A stretch of DNA of 27,990 nt, from positions 1 to 27,990 of the forward strand of contig NZ_JOCB01000106.1 in assembly GCF_000718775.1 (NCBI RefSeq), read 5' to 3'. A program made the translations under genes and the position numbers. The notes beneath the pieces were generated by a model. That model had not been told where the DNA came from, made no database searches, and saw nothing but the letters and a program-made list of their open reading frames with translations. Position 1 is the first letter of the stretch, and each line of letters opens with the position of its first letter. This DNA comes from Streptomyces sp. NRRL S-31. GTDB lineage: Bacteria; Actinomycetota; Actinomycetes; Streptomycetales; Streptomycetaceae. Shown here piece by piece: positions 6,617-13,963 of this stretch.

Positions 6617-6957
6617 CTTCGGCTCCTCTCGTCGGCACGCGGCGGCTGGGACGAGCCGCCGGGTACCCGGGGGGCCGAGCCGCACACGCGGCCGGCCCGC
6701 GGGGCGGTGCCGGCGCGCGGGCATGGGGAAGCCCCGGCCGTGACGGGGGAATCACGACCGGGGCGGTCGGGTGGTGGGCGCGGATGGCGGTCGCCTCGCG
6801 GCGAAGGGCTCCACAGGGCTTCAGCCGAACGATCTTCCCTGTGGGCGGAAGGTGAGGCCCGGGGACACTGTCCCATCCGCACCCACGGCTGGTTCAACGG
6901 ACAACCACACCGAAGTGTTCCGGCCATGCGGGTGACCTGCGTCACCCCCCGAACCGG
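6617..6957. other. Intergenic region between HAD gene and epimerase gene
   Basis: The two flanking genes run in the minus direction. The gap holds, from the HAD side, a small hairpin GGGTGAC-N4-GTCACCC (6930-6947), the larger hairpin at 6731-6764, and near the epimerase the palindrome at 6659-6670 and the leader hairpin GGCGGCT-N6-AGCCGCC (6641-6660). I see no coding sequence with a plausible start or family. Confidence 0.6.
6731..6764 (-). terminator. GC hairpin downstream of HAD gene
   Basis: GCCCCGGCCGTGA (6731-6743), 8-nt loop, TCACGACCGGGGC (6752-6764): 13-bp stem with one mismatch, 194 bp beyond the HAD stop on the minus strand and ahead of the epimerase promoter. The distance is long, so an attenuator-like role in the epimerase leader is the alternative. 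Confidence 0.5.
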
Positions 6958-7614
6958 TCACGCCAGCGGGCTCCCGGACAGCCGCGCCAGCAGGTCGGCG
7001 GGGTCGGCGTACACCGCCTCCGCCCCGGCCTCCTCCAGGTCCGCGCGGGGAATCCCGCCGCACAGCACCCCCACACAGCGCACCCCCGCCTTGCCGCCCG
7101 CCCGCATGTCCCACACGGTGTCCCCGACGAACACCGCCCGGGAGGCCGGGGCGCCGGCCAGCTCCAGGGCGTGCTCCACGGGCTCCGGGGACGGCTTGCC
7201 CTCCCGTACGTCCTCCGCGCTCGCCGTGTCCGTGATGGCGTCGTCCGCGTCGATGGCCCGGCGCAGCGCGCCCAGCTCGGCCCCGCTCGCGGACGTGGCG
7301 AGGACCACCGTCCAGCCGTCCCCGCGCAACCGCCGCAGCAGTTCCCCGGCGCCCGGCAGCGCGGGGAGCCGGTCGAAGTACTGGCCGTACAGCGCCTTGT
7401 GCGCGTCGCTCAGCTCGCCGTCCCGGTCCGGGTCGCGGTCGTCGCCGAGCAGATGGGCGATCAGGTCCGTGGAGCCCAGGCCGACGGCGCGGTGCACGGC
7501 GTGCATGGGCACGTCGTGCCCGGCCTGGCGCAGGGCCTCCCACCAGGTGACGACGTGCAGGTGGTTGGTGTCGACGAGGGTTCCGTCGACGTCGAAGACG
7601 GCGGCTCGTTCCAT
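6958..7614 (-). CDS. HAD-superfamily phosphatase (subfamily IA)
   Basis: A 218-residue hydrolase with all four HAD motifs: nucleophile and acid/base aspartates D8 and D10 in FDVDGTLVDT; T107 in LATSASG; K140 in GKPSPEP; and the metal aspartates D165 and D169 in FVGDTVWDM. An alpha-helical cap lies between motifs I and II (residues ~15-85), as in beta-phosphoglucomutase/phosphoglycolate phosphatase types. Small phosphorylated metabolites are the expected substrates. ATG 7612-7614 has AAAGGA about 8 nt upstream. It follows the PHP gene by 50 bp on the same strand and may be co-transcribed with it. Confidence 0.92.
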   Translation of the reverse strand: MERAAVFDVDGTLVDTNHLHVVTWWEALRQAGHDVPMHAVHRAVGLGSTDLIAHLLGDDRDPDRDGELSDAHKALYGQYFDRLPALPGAGELLRRLRGDGWTVVLATSASGAELGALRRAIDADDAITDTASAEDVREGKPSPEPVEHALELAGAPASRAVFVGDTVWDMRAGGKAGVRCVGVLCGGIPRADLEEAGAEAVYADPADLLARLSGSPLA

Positions 7615-7664
7615 GCGGGCGTCCTTTCTGGCTTCGCTGCCGGTCGGGTACCACGCCGGGCGGC

Positions 7665-8708
7665 TCAGGAACCCGCCGCGCGCGCCGGGACCCGGCCCTC
7701 GCGGGTCCAGTCCAGCAGCTCCCCGGCCGACCAGGTGGTCACGACCCGCCCGGGCGGCACCCCGCACTCCTCGGCCCGGGCGCAGCCGAGGATCTGCCAG
7801 TCCAGCTGGCCGGGCGCGTGCGCGTCGGTGTCGACCGCGAACAGCACGCCCGCCCCGACCGCCCGGCGCAGCAGCCGACGGGGCGGGTCCAGCCGCTCCG
7901 GGCGGCTGTTGATCTCCACGGCCGTCCCCGACTCGGCGCACGCGGCGAACACCTCGTCGGCGTCGAACAGCGACTCCGGCCGCCCCCGGCCCGTCACCAG
8001 GCGCCCGGTGCAGTGCCCGAGGACGTCGGCGCGCGGATGGCGCACGGCGGCCACCATCCGGCGGGTCATGGCCCGGGCGTCCATCCGCAGCTTGGAGTGC
8101 ACCGACACCACGACCACGTCCAGCCGCTCCAGCAGCTCCGGCTCCTGGTCCAGCGAGCCGTCCTCCAGGATGTCGCACTCGATGCCGGTGAGGAGCCGGA
8201 ACGGTGCCCACCGGGCGTTCAGCCGCGCCACCACGTCCAGCTGTTCGCGCAGCCGCTCGGGCGACAGGCCCCGGGCCACGGTCAGCCGCGGCGAGTGGTC
8301 GGTGAGCACGGTCCACTCGTGCCCCAGCTCCGCCGCCGTCCGCCCCATCTCCTCGATCGGACTGCCTCCGTCGGACCAGTCCGAGTGCGTGTGGCAGTCA
8401 CCGCGGATCAGCGCCCGCAGGCCGGCGCCGGCCACGTCCGCGCCGGGCGGCGCGGCGGCCTCCTCCTCCAGCCCGCGCAGGTATCCGGGCACCTCCCCGG
8501 CCAGTGCCTCCCGCACCACCTGCGCGGTCTTCGGCCCGACCCCCTTCAGCGACTCCAGCGTCCCCGCCGCCGCCCGCCCGGCGACCTCGTCCCCGGGCAG
8601 CGCTCCGAGGACCCGGGCGGCGGTGCGGAACGCCTTCACCCGGTACGTGGGCGCGAGCGTCCGCTCCAGCAAGAACGCGATCCGCTCCAGGGCGGCGACG
8701 GGCTCCAT
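7665..8708 (-). CDS. HhH-PHP domain protein (PolX-like C-terminal half without polymerase)
   Basis: A 347-residue protein. Residues 1-75 resemble the helical N-terminal domain of PolX with a helix-hairpin-helix (LESLKGVGPKTAQVV, 52-66). Residues ~100-340 form a PHP phosphoesterase with the full metal set: H106/H108 in DCHTHSDWSDG, H138 in LTDHS, E177 in GIECDI, H204 in VSVHSK, H232 in LGHCTGR and D295/H297 in DTDAHA. Bacterial PolX enzymes carry polymerase then PHP; here the nucleotidyltransferase palm is absent, giving DNA-binding plus phosphoesterase only. A trinuclear-metal phosphatase or 3'-end processing nuclease is plausible but unproven. ATG 8706-8708 has no clear ribosome site, so the mRNA may be leaderless or start elsewhere. 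Divergent from the SDR gene at 8951. Confidence 0.88.
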   Translation of the reverse strand: MEPVAALERIAFLLERTLAPTYRVKAFRTAARVLGALPGDEVAGRAAAGTLESLKGVGPKTAQVVREALAGEVPGYLRGLEEEAAAPPGADVAGAGLRALIRGDCHTHSDWSDGGSPIEEMGRTAAELGHEWTVLTDHSPRLTVARGLSPERLREQLDVVARLNARWAPFRLLTGIECDILEDGSLDQEPELLERLDVVVVSVHSKLRMDARAMTRRMVAAVRHPRADVLGHCTGRLVTGRGRPESLFDADEVFAACAESGTAVEINSRPERLDPPRRLLRRAVGAGVLFAVDTDAHAPGQLDWQILGCARAEECGVPPGRVVTTWSAGELLDWTREGRVPARAAGS

Positions 8709-8845
8709 GGAACCAAGATTGCCGCAGCCGTACCGAAGGGGCGCGGGGAACCGCGCGGCTCGCGGGTCCCCCGGGGCCACGGCACACGGGCGGAACCCGG
8801 ACGCGTGGGACACCGCCGCCCCGCACGGGAGTCGTTCGCCCGCCG

Positions 8846-8885
8846 CGCACGGAATCCGCACGCCGGACCGCTCGCACGGAATCCG
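8846..8885. repeat. Direct repeat CGCACGGAATCCG in divergent promoter region
   Basis: Two exact 13-bp copies (8846-8858 and 8873-8885), 27 bp apart start to start, each containing the odd palindrome CGGAATCCG. They lie in the 242-bp gap between the divergent PHP and SDR genes, 66-105 bp before the SDR ATG. A protein binding two helix-adjacent sites is plausible; no regulator is identifiable. Confidence 0.7.
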
Positions 8886-8950
8886 TTTGTCCACTCCGCC
8901 CCCGGGTACTGCGGGGAGTCGTCCACGCCGTCCCCCTGAGGAGGCGAGCC

Positions 8951-9754
8951 ATGCCCGCACCAGCCGCTCGGCGAACGGCGCTGATCACCGGCGCGGACAG
9001 CGGTATCGGCCGTGCCACCGCCGTACGCCTGGCCGAGGCTGGCCTGGACGTCGGCATCACCTGGCACTCCGACGAGAAGGGTGCCGAGGAGACGGCCGAG
9101 GAGGTCCGCGGGCACGGCCGCCGGGCCGCCGTCGCCCGGCTGGACCTGACCCGGCTGCCCGAGGCCGCCGACACCGCCGACGCGCTCTGCGCGGAGCTGG
9201 GCCGGATCGACGTCCTGGTCAACAACGCCGGCACGGGCACCATGACCCCCTTCCTCGACCTCGGCCTGGCGCAGGTGCGCGAGGTCCTGGACGTCGACCT
9301 CGTCGGTCCCTTCCTGCTCGGGCAGCGGGCCGCGCGCCGCATGATCCGCCAGGGCGACGGCGGCAGGATCGTCAACGTCACCTCGGTGCACGAGCACCAG
9401 CCCCGGGTCGGCGCGGCCCCGTACTGCGCGGCCAAGGGCGGGCTCGGCCTGCTCACCCAGGTGATGGCCCTGGAGCTGGCCGAGTACGGCATCACCGTGA
9501 ACGCGGTCGCGCCGGGCGAGATCGCCACCCCGATGACCGGTCAGGAGGACACCGACGTGCGGGCCGAGCGCCGCCCCGGCGTGCCGCTCGGCCGTCCCGG
9601 CGACGCCCGCGAGGTCGCCGCGGTCATCGCCTTCCTGGCGAGCCCGGACGCCTCGTACGTCACCGGCGCCTCCTGGAGCGTCGACGGCGGCATGCTGCGC
9701 ATGGGCCCGCAGGCCGGCTCCCATCTGACCAGCGACGACTGGCGCAGTCCGTGA
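8951..9754 (+). CDS. Short-chain dehydrogenase/reductase (classical SDR)
   Basis: A 267-residue classical SDR. It has the cofactor motif TGADSGIG (residues 13-20), NNAG (91-94), and the catalytic Ser-Tyr-Lys as S145, Y158 and K162 in the context YCAAKGG. The closing SYVTGASWSVDGGMLRMG is the usual C-terminal dimer segment. HSDEKGAEE after beta-2 suggests NADP(H) rather than NAD(H), but this is weak. ATG 8951 follows GAGGAGG with a 6-7 nt gap. It is 7 bp ahead of the topoisomerase gene, so the two share a transcript. The substrate is unknown; family members reduce ketones or oxidise secondary alcohols, including sugars. Confidence 0.93.
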   Translation: MPAPAARRTALITGADSGIGRATAVRLAEAGLDVGITWHSDEKGAEETAEEVRGHGRRAAVARLDLTRLPEAADTADALCAELGRIDVLVNNAGTGTMTPFLDLGLAQVREVLDVDLVGPFLLGQRAARRMIRQGDGGRIVNVTSVHEHQPRVGAAPYCAAKGGLGLLTQVMALELAEYGITVNAVAPGEIATPMTGQEDTDVRAERRPGVPLGRPGDAREVAAVIAFLASPDASYVTGASWSVDGGMLRMGPQAGSHLTSDDWRSP

Positions 9755-9761
9755 GGCACCG

Positions 9762-10787
9762 GTGAGGCTGCGCACCAGCTCCCGCGACCGGCCCGGACTC
9801 CGGCGCGTCCGCCACGGCCGGGGCTTTCGCTACACCGACGTCACCGGCGAGCCCCTCACCGACCCCGACCAGCTCGCCCGCGTCCGTGCGCTCACCATCC
9901 CGCCCGCCTGGCGCGACGTGTGGATCTGCCCCTGGCCCAACGGCCACCTCCAGGCGGTCGGCACCGACGCGGCCGGGCGCCGCCAGTACCTGTACCACGC
10001 GCAGTTCCGGGCCGAGCAGGACAAGGCCAAGCACGAGCACGTACGGCAGGTCGCGCGGACCCTGCCCGATGTGCGCGCCCAGGTCGCCGCCGACCTGGCC
10101 GGGCGCGGACTGGGCCGGGCCCGGGTCACCGCCTGCGCGGTGCGCCTGCTCGACCTCGGGTTCTTCCGCGTCGGCAGCGACCGGCACACCCGCGCCAGCG
10201 AGACCTACGGCCTGACGACCATGCTCCGCGAGCACGTCAGCTGCGGACACGGCGAGATCACCTTCGACTACCCGGCCAAGGGCGGCACCGAACTGGTCCG
10301 CGCGCTCGTCGACGAGCAGGCCCACGCGGTGGCCCGCGCCCTGCTGCGCCGCCCGCACGGCGGCGACCGCTTCCTCGCCTTCCGCGAGGACGGCGCCTGG
10401 CACGACCTGCACGGCGACGACCTCAACGAGGCCCTGCGCCGGCTGTCCGGCACCGATGTCACCGCCAAGGACTTCCGCACCTGGCACGCCACCGTGCTGG
10501 CCGCCGTGGCGGTCGCCGTGGCCGCCCGCGGCGCCCGCGCCACCGAGGCCGCCCGGCGCCGGCAGACGGCCCGTGCCGTCCGCGAGGTCAGCCACTACCT
10601 GGGCAACACACCAGCGGTGTGCCGCGCCTCGTACATCGACCCGACGGTCTTCGAGCTGTTCGAGCGGGACGTGACCATCGCCCCCGCGCTCACCCGGCTG
10701 GGCGAGCACGGGGACTTCGGACGTCCGGCCACCCAAGGGGCCGTCGAGGCCGCGGTGCTCGCACTCCTGGACGGCTCCGGTGGATGA
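9762..10787 (+). CDS. DNA topoisomerase IB (poxvirus/eukaryote type)
   Basis: A 341-residue type IB topoisomerase. The N-terminal domain has GFRYTDVTGEPL, RALTIPPAW and the DNA-contacting NGHLQAVGTDAAGRRQYLYH. The catalytic pentad is readable by position: R136 in FFRVGSDRHTRASETYGL, K173 in YPAKGG, R239 in KDFRTWHAT, H278 in VSHYLGNT and nucleophile Y291 in CRASYIDP. The enzyme relaxes supercoils through a 3'-phosphotyrosyl link without ATP. Length is normal for bacterial members. The start is GTG 9762, seven bases after the SDR stop, so translation may be coupled. Why a topoisomerase is paired with an SDR is not evident. Confidence 0.95.
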   Translation: MRLRTSSRDRPGLRRVRHGRGFRYTDVTGEPLTDPDQLARVRALTIPPAWRDVWICPWPNGHLQAVGTDAAGRRQYLYHAQFRAEQDKAKHEHVRQVARTLPDVRAQVAADLAGRGLGRARVTACAVRLLDLGFFRVGSDRHTRASETYGLTTMLREHVSCGHGEITFDYPAKGGTELVRALVDEQAHAVARALLRRPHGGDRFLAFREDGAWHDLHGDDLNEALRRLSGTDVTAKDFRTWHATVLAAVAVAVAARGARATEAARRRQTARAVREVSHYLGNTPAVCRASYIDPTVFELFERDVTIAPALTRLGEHGDFGRPATQGAVEAAVLALLDGSGG

Positions 10788-10809
10788 CCCGCCGGAGCGG
10801 GTCGCGTTC

Positions 10810-10815
10810 TACCCT
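10810..10815 (+). promoter_or_regulatory. -10-like TACCCT placed for leaderless transcription
   Basis: TACCCT ends 7 bases before the ATG at 10823, the distance expected if transcription starts at the A of the start codon. No Shine-Dalgarno motif lies between. No convincing -35 is visible. Confidence 0.4.
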
Positions 10816-10822
10816 CGATTGC

Positions 10823-11068
10823 ATGACCGAACAAGCAGCTCCCTACATCTCCCACCCGCGGATCATGGTCCTCGGCGTGTGCTCGGGCAGCCGCGGCGAG
10901 CCGCCCTTCCGGATCATGGAGATCGACGGCGAGGTGGTCGGCAAGGCCCGGACCGTCACGGACGTGCTGGAGACGGCCGCCTCCTACGGCATCACCATCC
11001 ACGACCTCGACGACCCGGACGTGGTCCGCTTCGTCGGCGGGGACAAGTACACCTGGACACCGCGCTGA
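10823..11068 (+). CDS. Conserved hypothetical protein, 81 residues
   Basis: A small complete protein with alternating hydrophobic and polar residues (RIMVLGVCSGS, FRIMEIDGEVVGKARTVTDVLE, DDPDVVRFVGG, YTWTPR) that reads like a compact alpha/beta fold, not a membrane or disordered protein. I have the impression that this type recurs in Streptomyces but know no function. It starts 35 bp after the topoisomerase stop. The ATG has no ribosome site but a -10-like hexamer at 10810-10815, so it may be a leaderless message with its own promoter. It converges with the GH16 gene, with 9 bp between stops. Confidence 0.75.
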   Translation: MTEQAAPYISHPRIMVLGVCSGSRGEPPFRIMEIDGEVVGKARTVTDVLETAASYGITIHDLDDPDVVRFVGGDKYTWTPR

Positions 11069-11077
11069 GGCGACGGC

Positions 11078-12319
11078 TCAGCCGACCGTCCACTTCTGGT
11101 TGGCGCCGCCCGTGCAGGTCCAGAGCTGGAGCCGGGTCCCGTTGGCCGAGCTGTTGCCCGTGACGTCGAGGCACTTGTCCGCCTGAGGGTTGACGATGTC
11201 GTGCGCCGCGGTGAGGGTCCACTTCTGGCCGGGGCCGCCGGTGCAGTCCCACAGCTGGACGGTCGTGCCGTCCGCCGTGCCGCCGCCGGTCACGTCCAGG
11301 CACTTGCCGAGCGCCCGCAGCGTGCCGTCCGAGCCGGCGGTCCAGGTCTGCGCCCCGGTGCCGTTGCAGTCGTAGAGCTGGACCGGGGTGCCGTTCGCGG
11401 TGTTCGCGCCGGCCACGTCCACGCACTTGCCCGCGAGGCCGCGGATCGGCGCCCCGGCGGCACCGCCGCCGGTCGTCACCGACACCGAGTCGACCACCAG
11501 TTGCTGCGGGAACTGCGTGGAGCCGTCCGGGTCGCCGGGCCAGTAGCCGCCGACCGCGAGGTTGAGGATCAGGAAGAACGGCTTGTTGAACACCCAGGTC
11601 TTCCCGCCGAGGTCGGCCGGGGTGCGACGCTGGTACACGTTGCCGTCCACCGACCAGGTGATCGAGTCGGGCGCCCAGTCGACGGCGAAGGTGTGGAAGG
11701 CGTCCGCGAACGCCTGTCCGTTCGGCAGGGTGTAGCCCGCGCCGATGCCGCCCGAGCCGGAGTAGCCGGGCCCGTGGATGGTGCCGTGCACGGCCGAGGG
11801 CTCGAAGCCGACGTTCTCCATCACGTCGATCTCACCCGAGTCCGGCCAGTTCACCGGGGTGCCGAGCATCCAGAACGCCGGCCACATGCCCTGCCCGCGC
11901 GGGATCTTCATCCGCGCCTCGACATGGCCGTACTGGGCGTTGAACTTCCCGGCGGTGTTCAGCCGGGCCGAGGTGTACTGGCAGCTGCCGTACCAGCACT
12001 GGTATCCGGCCGGGTTCTCCTTGCGGGCCGTGATCACCAGATGGCCCTGGCCGTCCAGTGCCGCGTTCCTGGTGCCCGAGGTGTAGTACTGCCGCTCGTG
12101 GTTGTTGACGTTGTCGCCGGTCTCCAGCGTCCACTTCGAACCGTCGACCGCCGAGCCCGCGGGCCCGTCGAAGGTGTCGGAGAAGGTGGCGGCGGCCACG
12201 GTCGCGGGAGCGGCGGCGGTGGTGGTCCCGGCCCGCGCCGGACCGACGGCGGCCGAGCCGATCAGCGCGGCGGACAGGGCGGCGAGGAGGCATCTGCGCA
12301 GCAGGCGTGGGGAGGCCAT
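11078..12319 (-). CDS. Secreted GH16 glucanase with C-terminal ricin-type lectin domain
   Basis: A 413-residue secreted enzyme. Residues 1-30 are a Sec signal peptide (Arg-rich start, hydrophobic core, cleavage after PARA). Residues ~45-283 are a GH16 domain with the catalytic signature GEIDVMENVG (nucleophile E163, D165, acid/base E168) and the aromatic cleft motif GMWPAFWML. After a GGGAAG linker, residues ~290-413 form a beta-trefoil of ricin B/CBM13 type with three repeats: CVDVAG, CLDVTG, CLDVTG, each followed by a Q-x-W (QTW, QKW, QKW). Endo-beta-1,3-glucanase (laminarinase) is the likeliest activity for this GH16 type; other beta-glucans are possible. ATG 12317-12319 has AGGAG 6 nt upstream. 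Promoter and a possible GntR-type site lie at 12362-12407. Confidence 0.95.
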   Translation of the reverse strand: MASPRLLRRCLLAALSAALIGSAAVGPARAGTTTAAAPATVAAATFSDTFDGPAGSAVDGSKWTLETGDNVNNHERQYYTSGTRNAALDGQGHLVITARKENPAGYQCWYGSCQYTSARLNTAGKFNAQYGHVEARMKIPRGQGMWPAFWMLGTPVNWPDSGEIDVMENVGFEPSAVHGTIHGPGYSGSGGIGAGYTLPNGQAFADAFHTFAVDWAPDSITWSVDGNVYQRRTPADLGGKTWVFNKPFFLILNLAVGGYWPGDPDGSTQFPQQLVVDSVSVTTGGGAAGAPIRGLAGKCVDVAGANTANGTPVQLYDCNGTGAQTWTAGSDGTLRALGKCLDVTGGGTADGTTVQLWDCTGGPGQKWTLTAAHDIVNPQADKCLDVTGNSSANGTRLQLWTCTGGANQKWTVG

Positions 12320-12361
12320 GGCTCTCCTGACTTCTCGTGTGGGGACGAGCGATGCCTCTTG

Positions 12362-12390
12362 ATTTAAGGAGTGAGATAAGAGGGCGTCAA
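12362..12390 (-). promoter_or_regulatory. Vegetative-type promoter of GH16 gene
   Basis: Minus strand: TTGACG (12385-12390), 17-bp spacer, TTAAAT (12362-12367). Predicted start is about 36 nt before the ATG at 12319. The local DNA is markedly more AT-rich than its surroundings. Confidence 0.6.
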
Positions 12391-12395
12391 TACTC

Positions 12396-12407
12396 TGGTA
12401 CAGACCT
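12396..12407. promoter_or_regulatory. DasR-like inverted site next to GH16 -35
   Basis: TGGTACAGACCT agrees at 9 of 12 positions with TGGTCTAGACCA, the core of DasR (GntR family, GlcNAc-responsive) sites as I remember it, keeping GGT-N4-ACC. It ends 5 bp upstream of the -35 hexamer at 12385-12390. Similarity is partial and another regulator is possible. Confidence 0.3.
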
Positions 12408-12442
12408 GGTGCCGAACTCCGGGGCGGCCCCGGCGCCGGCGG

Positions 12443-13060
12443 TCACCCGGCCGACGGCTCCGCCACCCGCCGGTGCACCCCGCGCCCGAGCCGCCGCCCC
12501 AGCAGCAGCCAACCCAGCAGCGCCCCGGCCGTGTTGAGGATGACGTCGTCGATGTCGAAGGCCCGGCCGGTCACCAGCGCGCCCTGCGCCAGCTCCACCA
12601 TCAGCATCACCAGCGCCGTCAGGGCCAGCACCGGCAGCATCCGCCGGGCGCGCGGGGCGAGCACCGGTACCAGCACCCCGAACGGCACCCCGAGCAGCAC
12701 GTTCCCGCCGAGCTGCTTGACCGTGTCCGCCGGCCGCCCCTGCACCAGGTAGGCGTGCAGGGAGCGGCCGGGGTGCAGATTGCTGTGCGTCAGCGGCACC
12801 GAGGCGGGCGACGGCTGGAGCGTGAGACGGGCCAGGACCACGGCGAACGCCACCATGCACCCGAAGGCGACCAGCATCGCCAGCAGCCGGACGGGGAGCG
12901 GGAGCGCGTGCGGCGCGGGCGACGGGCCGGTGCGCTTCGCACGCTTCGGGGAGGGGCGGAGGGCCGCGGGCAGCCGCGGACCGGAACGGGCCGGCGCCGT
13001 CTGATCCCGCTTGCCGGGGATGCGCAGGGCCGCGGTCAGACGCGGGGCGGTGCGGGCCAT
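12443..13060 (-). CDS. VanZ-like family membrane protein
   Basis: A 205-residue protein. The first ~55 residues are basic, Pro/Arg-rich and probably disordered in the cytoplasm. Hydrophobic segments follow at RLLAMLVAFGCMVAFAVVLA, GGNVLLGVPFGVLVPVL, VLALTALVMLMVELAQG and NTAGALLGWLLLG. The pattern N-x-LLG-x-P-x-G, then E-x-x-Q, then FDIDDVILNTxG matches VanZ-like proteins. VanZ itself gives low-level teicoplanin resistance; most chromosomal homologues have no proven role, so resistance should not be assumed. ATG 13058-13060 is preceded by GAGGAGGA, a strong ribosome site; an ATG at 13075 is upstream of that site. It is divergent from the antiporter operon. Confidence 0.85.
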   Translation of the reverse strand: MARTAPRLTAALRIPGKRDQTAPARSGPRLPAALRPSPKRAKRTGPSPAPHALPLPVRLLAMLVAFGCMVAFAVVLARLTLQPSPASVPLTHSNLHPGRSLHAYLVQGRPADTVKQLGGNVLLGVPFGVLVPVLAPRARRMLPVLALTALVMLMVELAQGALVTGRAFDIDDVILNTAGALLGWLLLGRRLGRGVHRRVAEPSAG

Positions 13061-13298
13061 TTCCGTCCTCCTCAACTTCGCCGGGTCGTAGGGCGGTTAC
13101 CCGGCATCGGGGCCGGGATGCCGACCTGCCGGCCTGGCGGGCGGCCGCCGGCGATCTCCGTTCACGCCTCCGGGGCACACCGGGCGCGGCCCCGCGTGCC
13201 GCCGCTCCCGCCCGGGTCCGGCGGTGCTTGGATGCCTCCAGCGGCATGCGGGACATATCGCCGCGTACTCGTGCACAACGGACCGAGGAGGTAGCCGG

Positions 13299-13493
13299 AT
13301 GACCCGTCGTACGGCCCCCCGTACGGTCCTGCTCACCGCCGCTGAACTCCTCGCCTGGTGGGTGGCGCTGGCGCTGCTGTGGCTGGTGCTGATCAGCACG
13401 GTCGACACCCTGGAACGGATCGTCGGCGCGAGTTGCGCCGCCGCGGGCGCGCTGCTGGCCCGGGCCGGCCGGCGGGCGGTGACCTGGCGTTGA
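13299..13493 (+). CDS. Minimal MnhE-like subunit of cation/proton antiporter module
   Basis: A 64-residue protein with two hydrophobic segments (AAELLAWWVALALLWLVLIS and ASCAAAGALLARAG) and basic ends. The W-rich first helix and its position at the head of the operon fit the N-terminal part of MnhE/MrpE, which is normally about 160 residues; the soluble C-terminal part is missing. The assignment rests on context and layout more than on motifs. ATG 13299 has GAGGAGG about 8 nt upstream, the strongest ribosome site in this operon. It overlaps the next gene by 4 bases. Confidence 0.6.
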   Translation: MTRRTAPRTVLLTAAELLAWWVALALLWLVLISTVDTLERIVGASCAAAGALLARAGRRAVTWR

Positions 13494-13942
13494 ACGGCTG
13501 GATCCTCGCGGCCACCGTCGTACTGGGCGGGGGAGGGGCCGCCGCGCTGTGGGGCGTGACCACCGGACCGCCGGCCCGCCGGGTGATCGCCCAGAACCTG
13601 ACCACCTCCGCCGTCTGCCCGGCCCTGCTGCTCCTCGCCCAGGGCTACGGCCGCCCGGCCTACGTGGACCTCGCCCTGCTGCTCGCCCTGCTCGGCCCCG
13701 TCGGCACGCTCGTCTTCGCCCGCCTGCTCTCCGACGACCTGGCCGGGGAGCCGGCGAGCGCCTGGGGGCTGACCTGGTCGGCGGCGGCGCTGGGCGCGGC
13801 GGTCGTCGTCGCGCTGTGCGCGGCCGTCGGACCGGGCCGGGCGATGGTGAAGCTGCTGGTGACCGGTGCCCTGCTGATCGGCGGCAACCTGATCGCCTCC
13901 CGGGCCCTGACGGGCGGGTTCCAGGGGGTGCGGGGTGGCTGA
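13490..13942 (+). CDS. MnhF-MnhG-like fused subunit of antiporter module
   Basis: About 150 residues. The first ~85 match MnhF/MrpF: GPPARRVIAQNLTTS, then YVDLALLLALLGPVGTLVFARLL with the conserved membrane Asp of the F subunit. After a short charged loop (SDDLAGEPASAW), residues ~95-145 contain two more helices ending VKLLVTGALLIGGNLIASRAL, which resembles the last part of MnhG/MrpG (K-LL...A-RA). The N-terminal half of MnhG with its RLHA motif is not seen, so the G part is degenerate or absent. The start is assigned to TTG 13490, overlapping the previous stop as TTGA. No ATG or GTG lies nearby in frame, which makes the start less certain. Confidence 0.65.
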   Translation: MNGWILAATVVLGGGGAAALWGVTTGPPARRVIAQNLTTSAVCPALLLLAQGYGRPAYVDLALLLALLGPVGTLVFARLLSDDLAGEPASAWGLTWSAAALGAAVVVALCAAVGPGRAMVKLLVTGALLIGGNLIASRALTGGFQGVRGG

Positions 13943-13963
13943 CGGGCCGCGCGGAGGTGCGCC

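Noticed and set aside
5085..6755. Long minus-strand frame covering epimerase and small gene
   Set aside because: Low-complexity Arg/Gly/Ala composition; the epimerase frame carries the complete SDR motif set.
7171..9765. 864-codon plus-strand frame
   Set aside because: Runs antisense to HAD and PHP genes and then out of frame through the SDR; no coherent domain.
11201..12367. Long plus-strand open frame across the GH16 gene
   Set aside because: It is the antisense shadow of a clear GH16/ricin protein; its composition is Arg/Gly/Val-rich with no motif and no ribosome site, as expected from high-GC antisense frames.
12443..13060. Vancomycin/teicoplanin resistance locus
   Set aside because: Only a VanZ-like protein is present; there is no vanHAX, vanS or vanR, so resistance is not supported.
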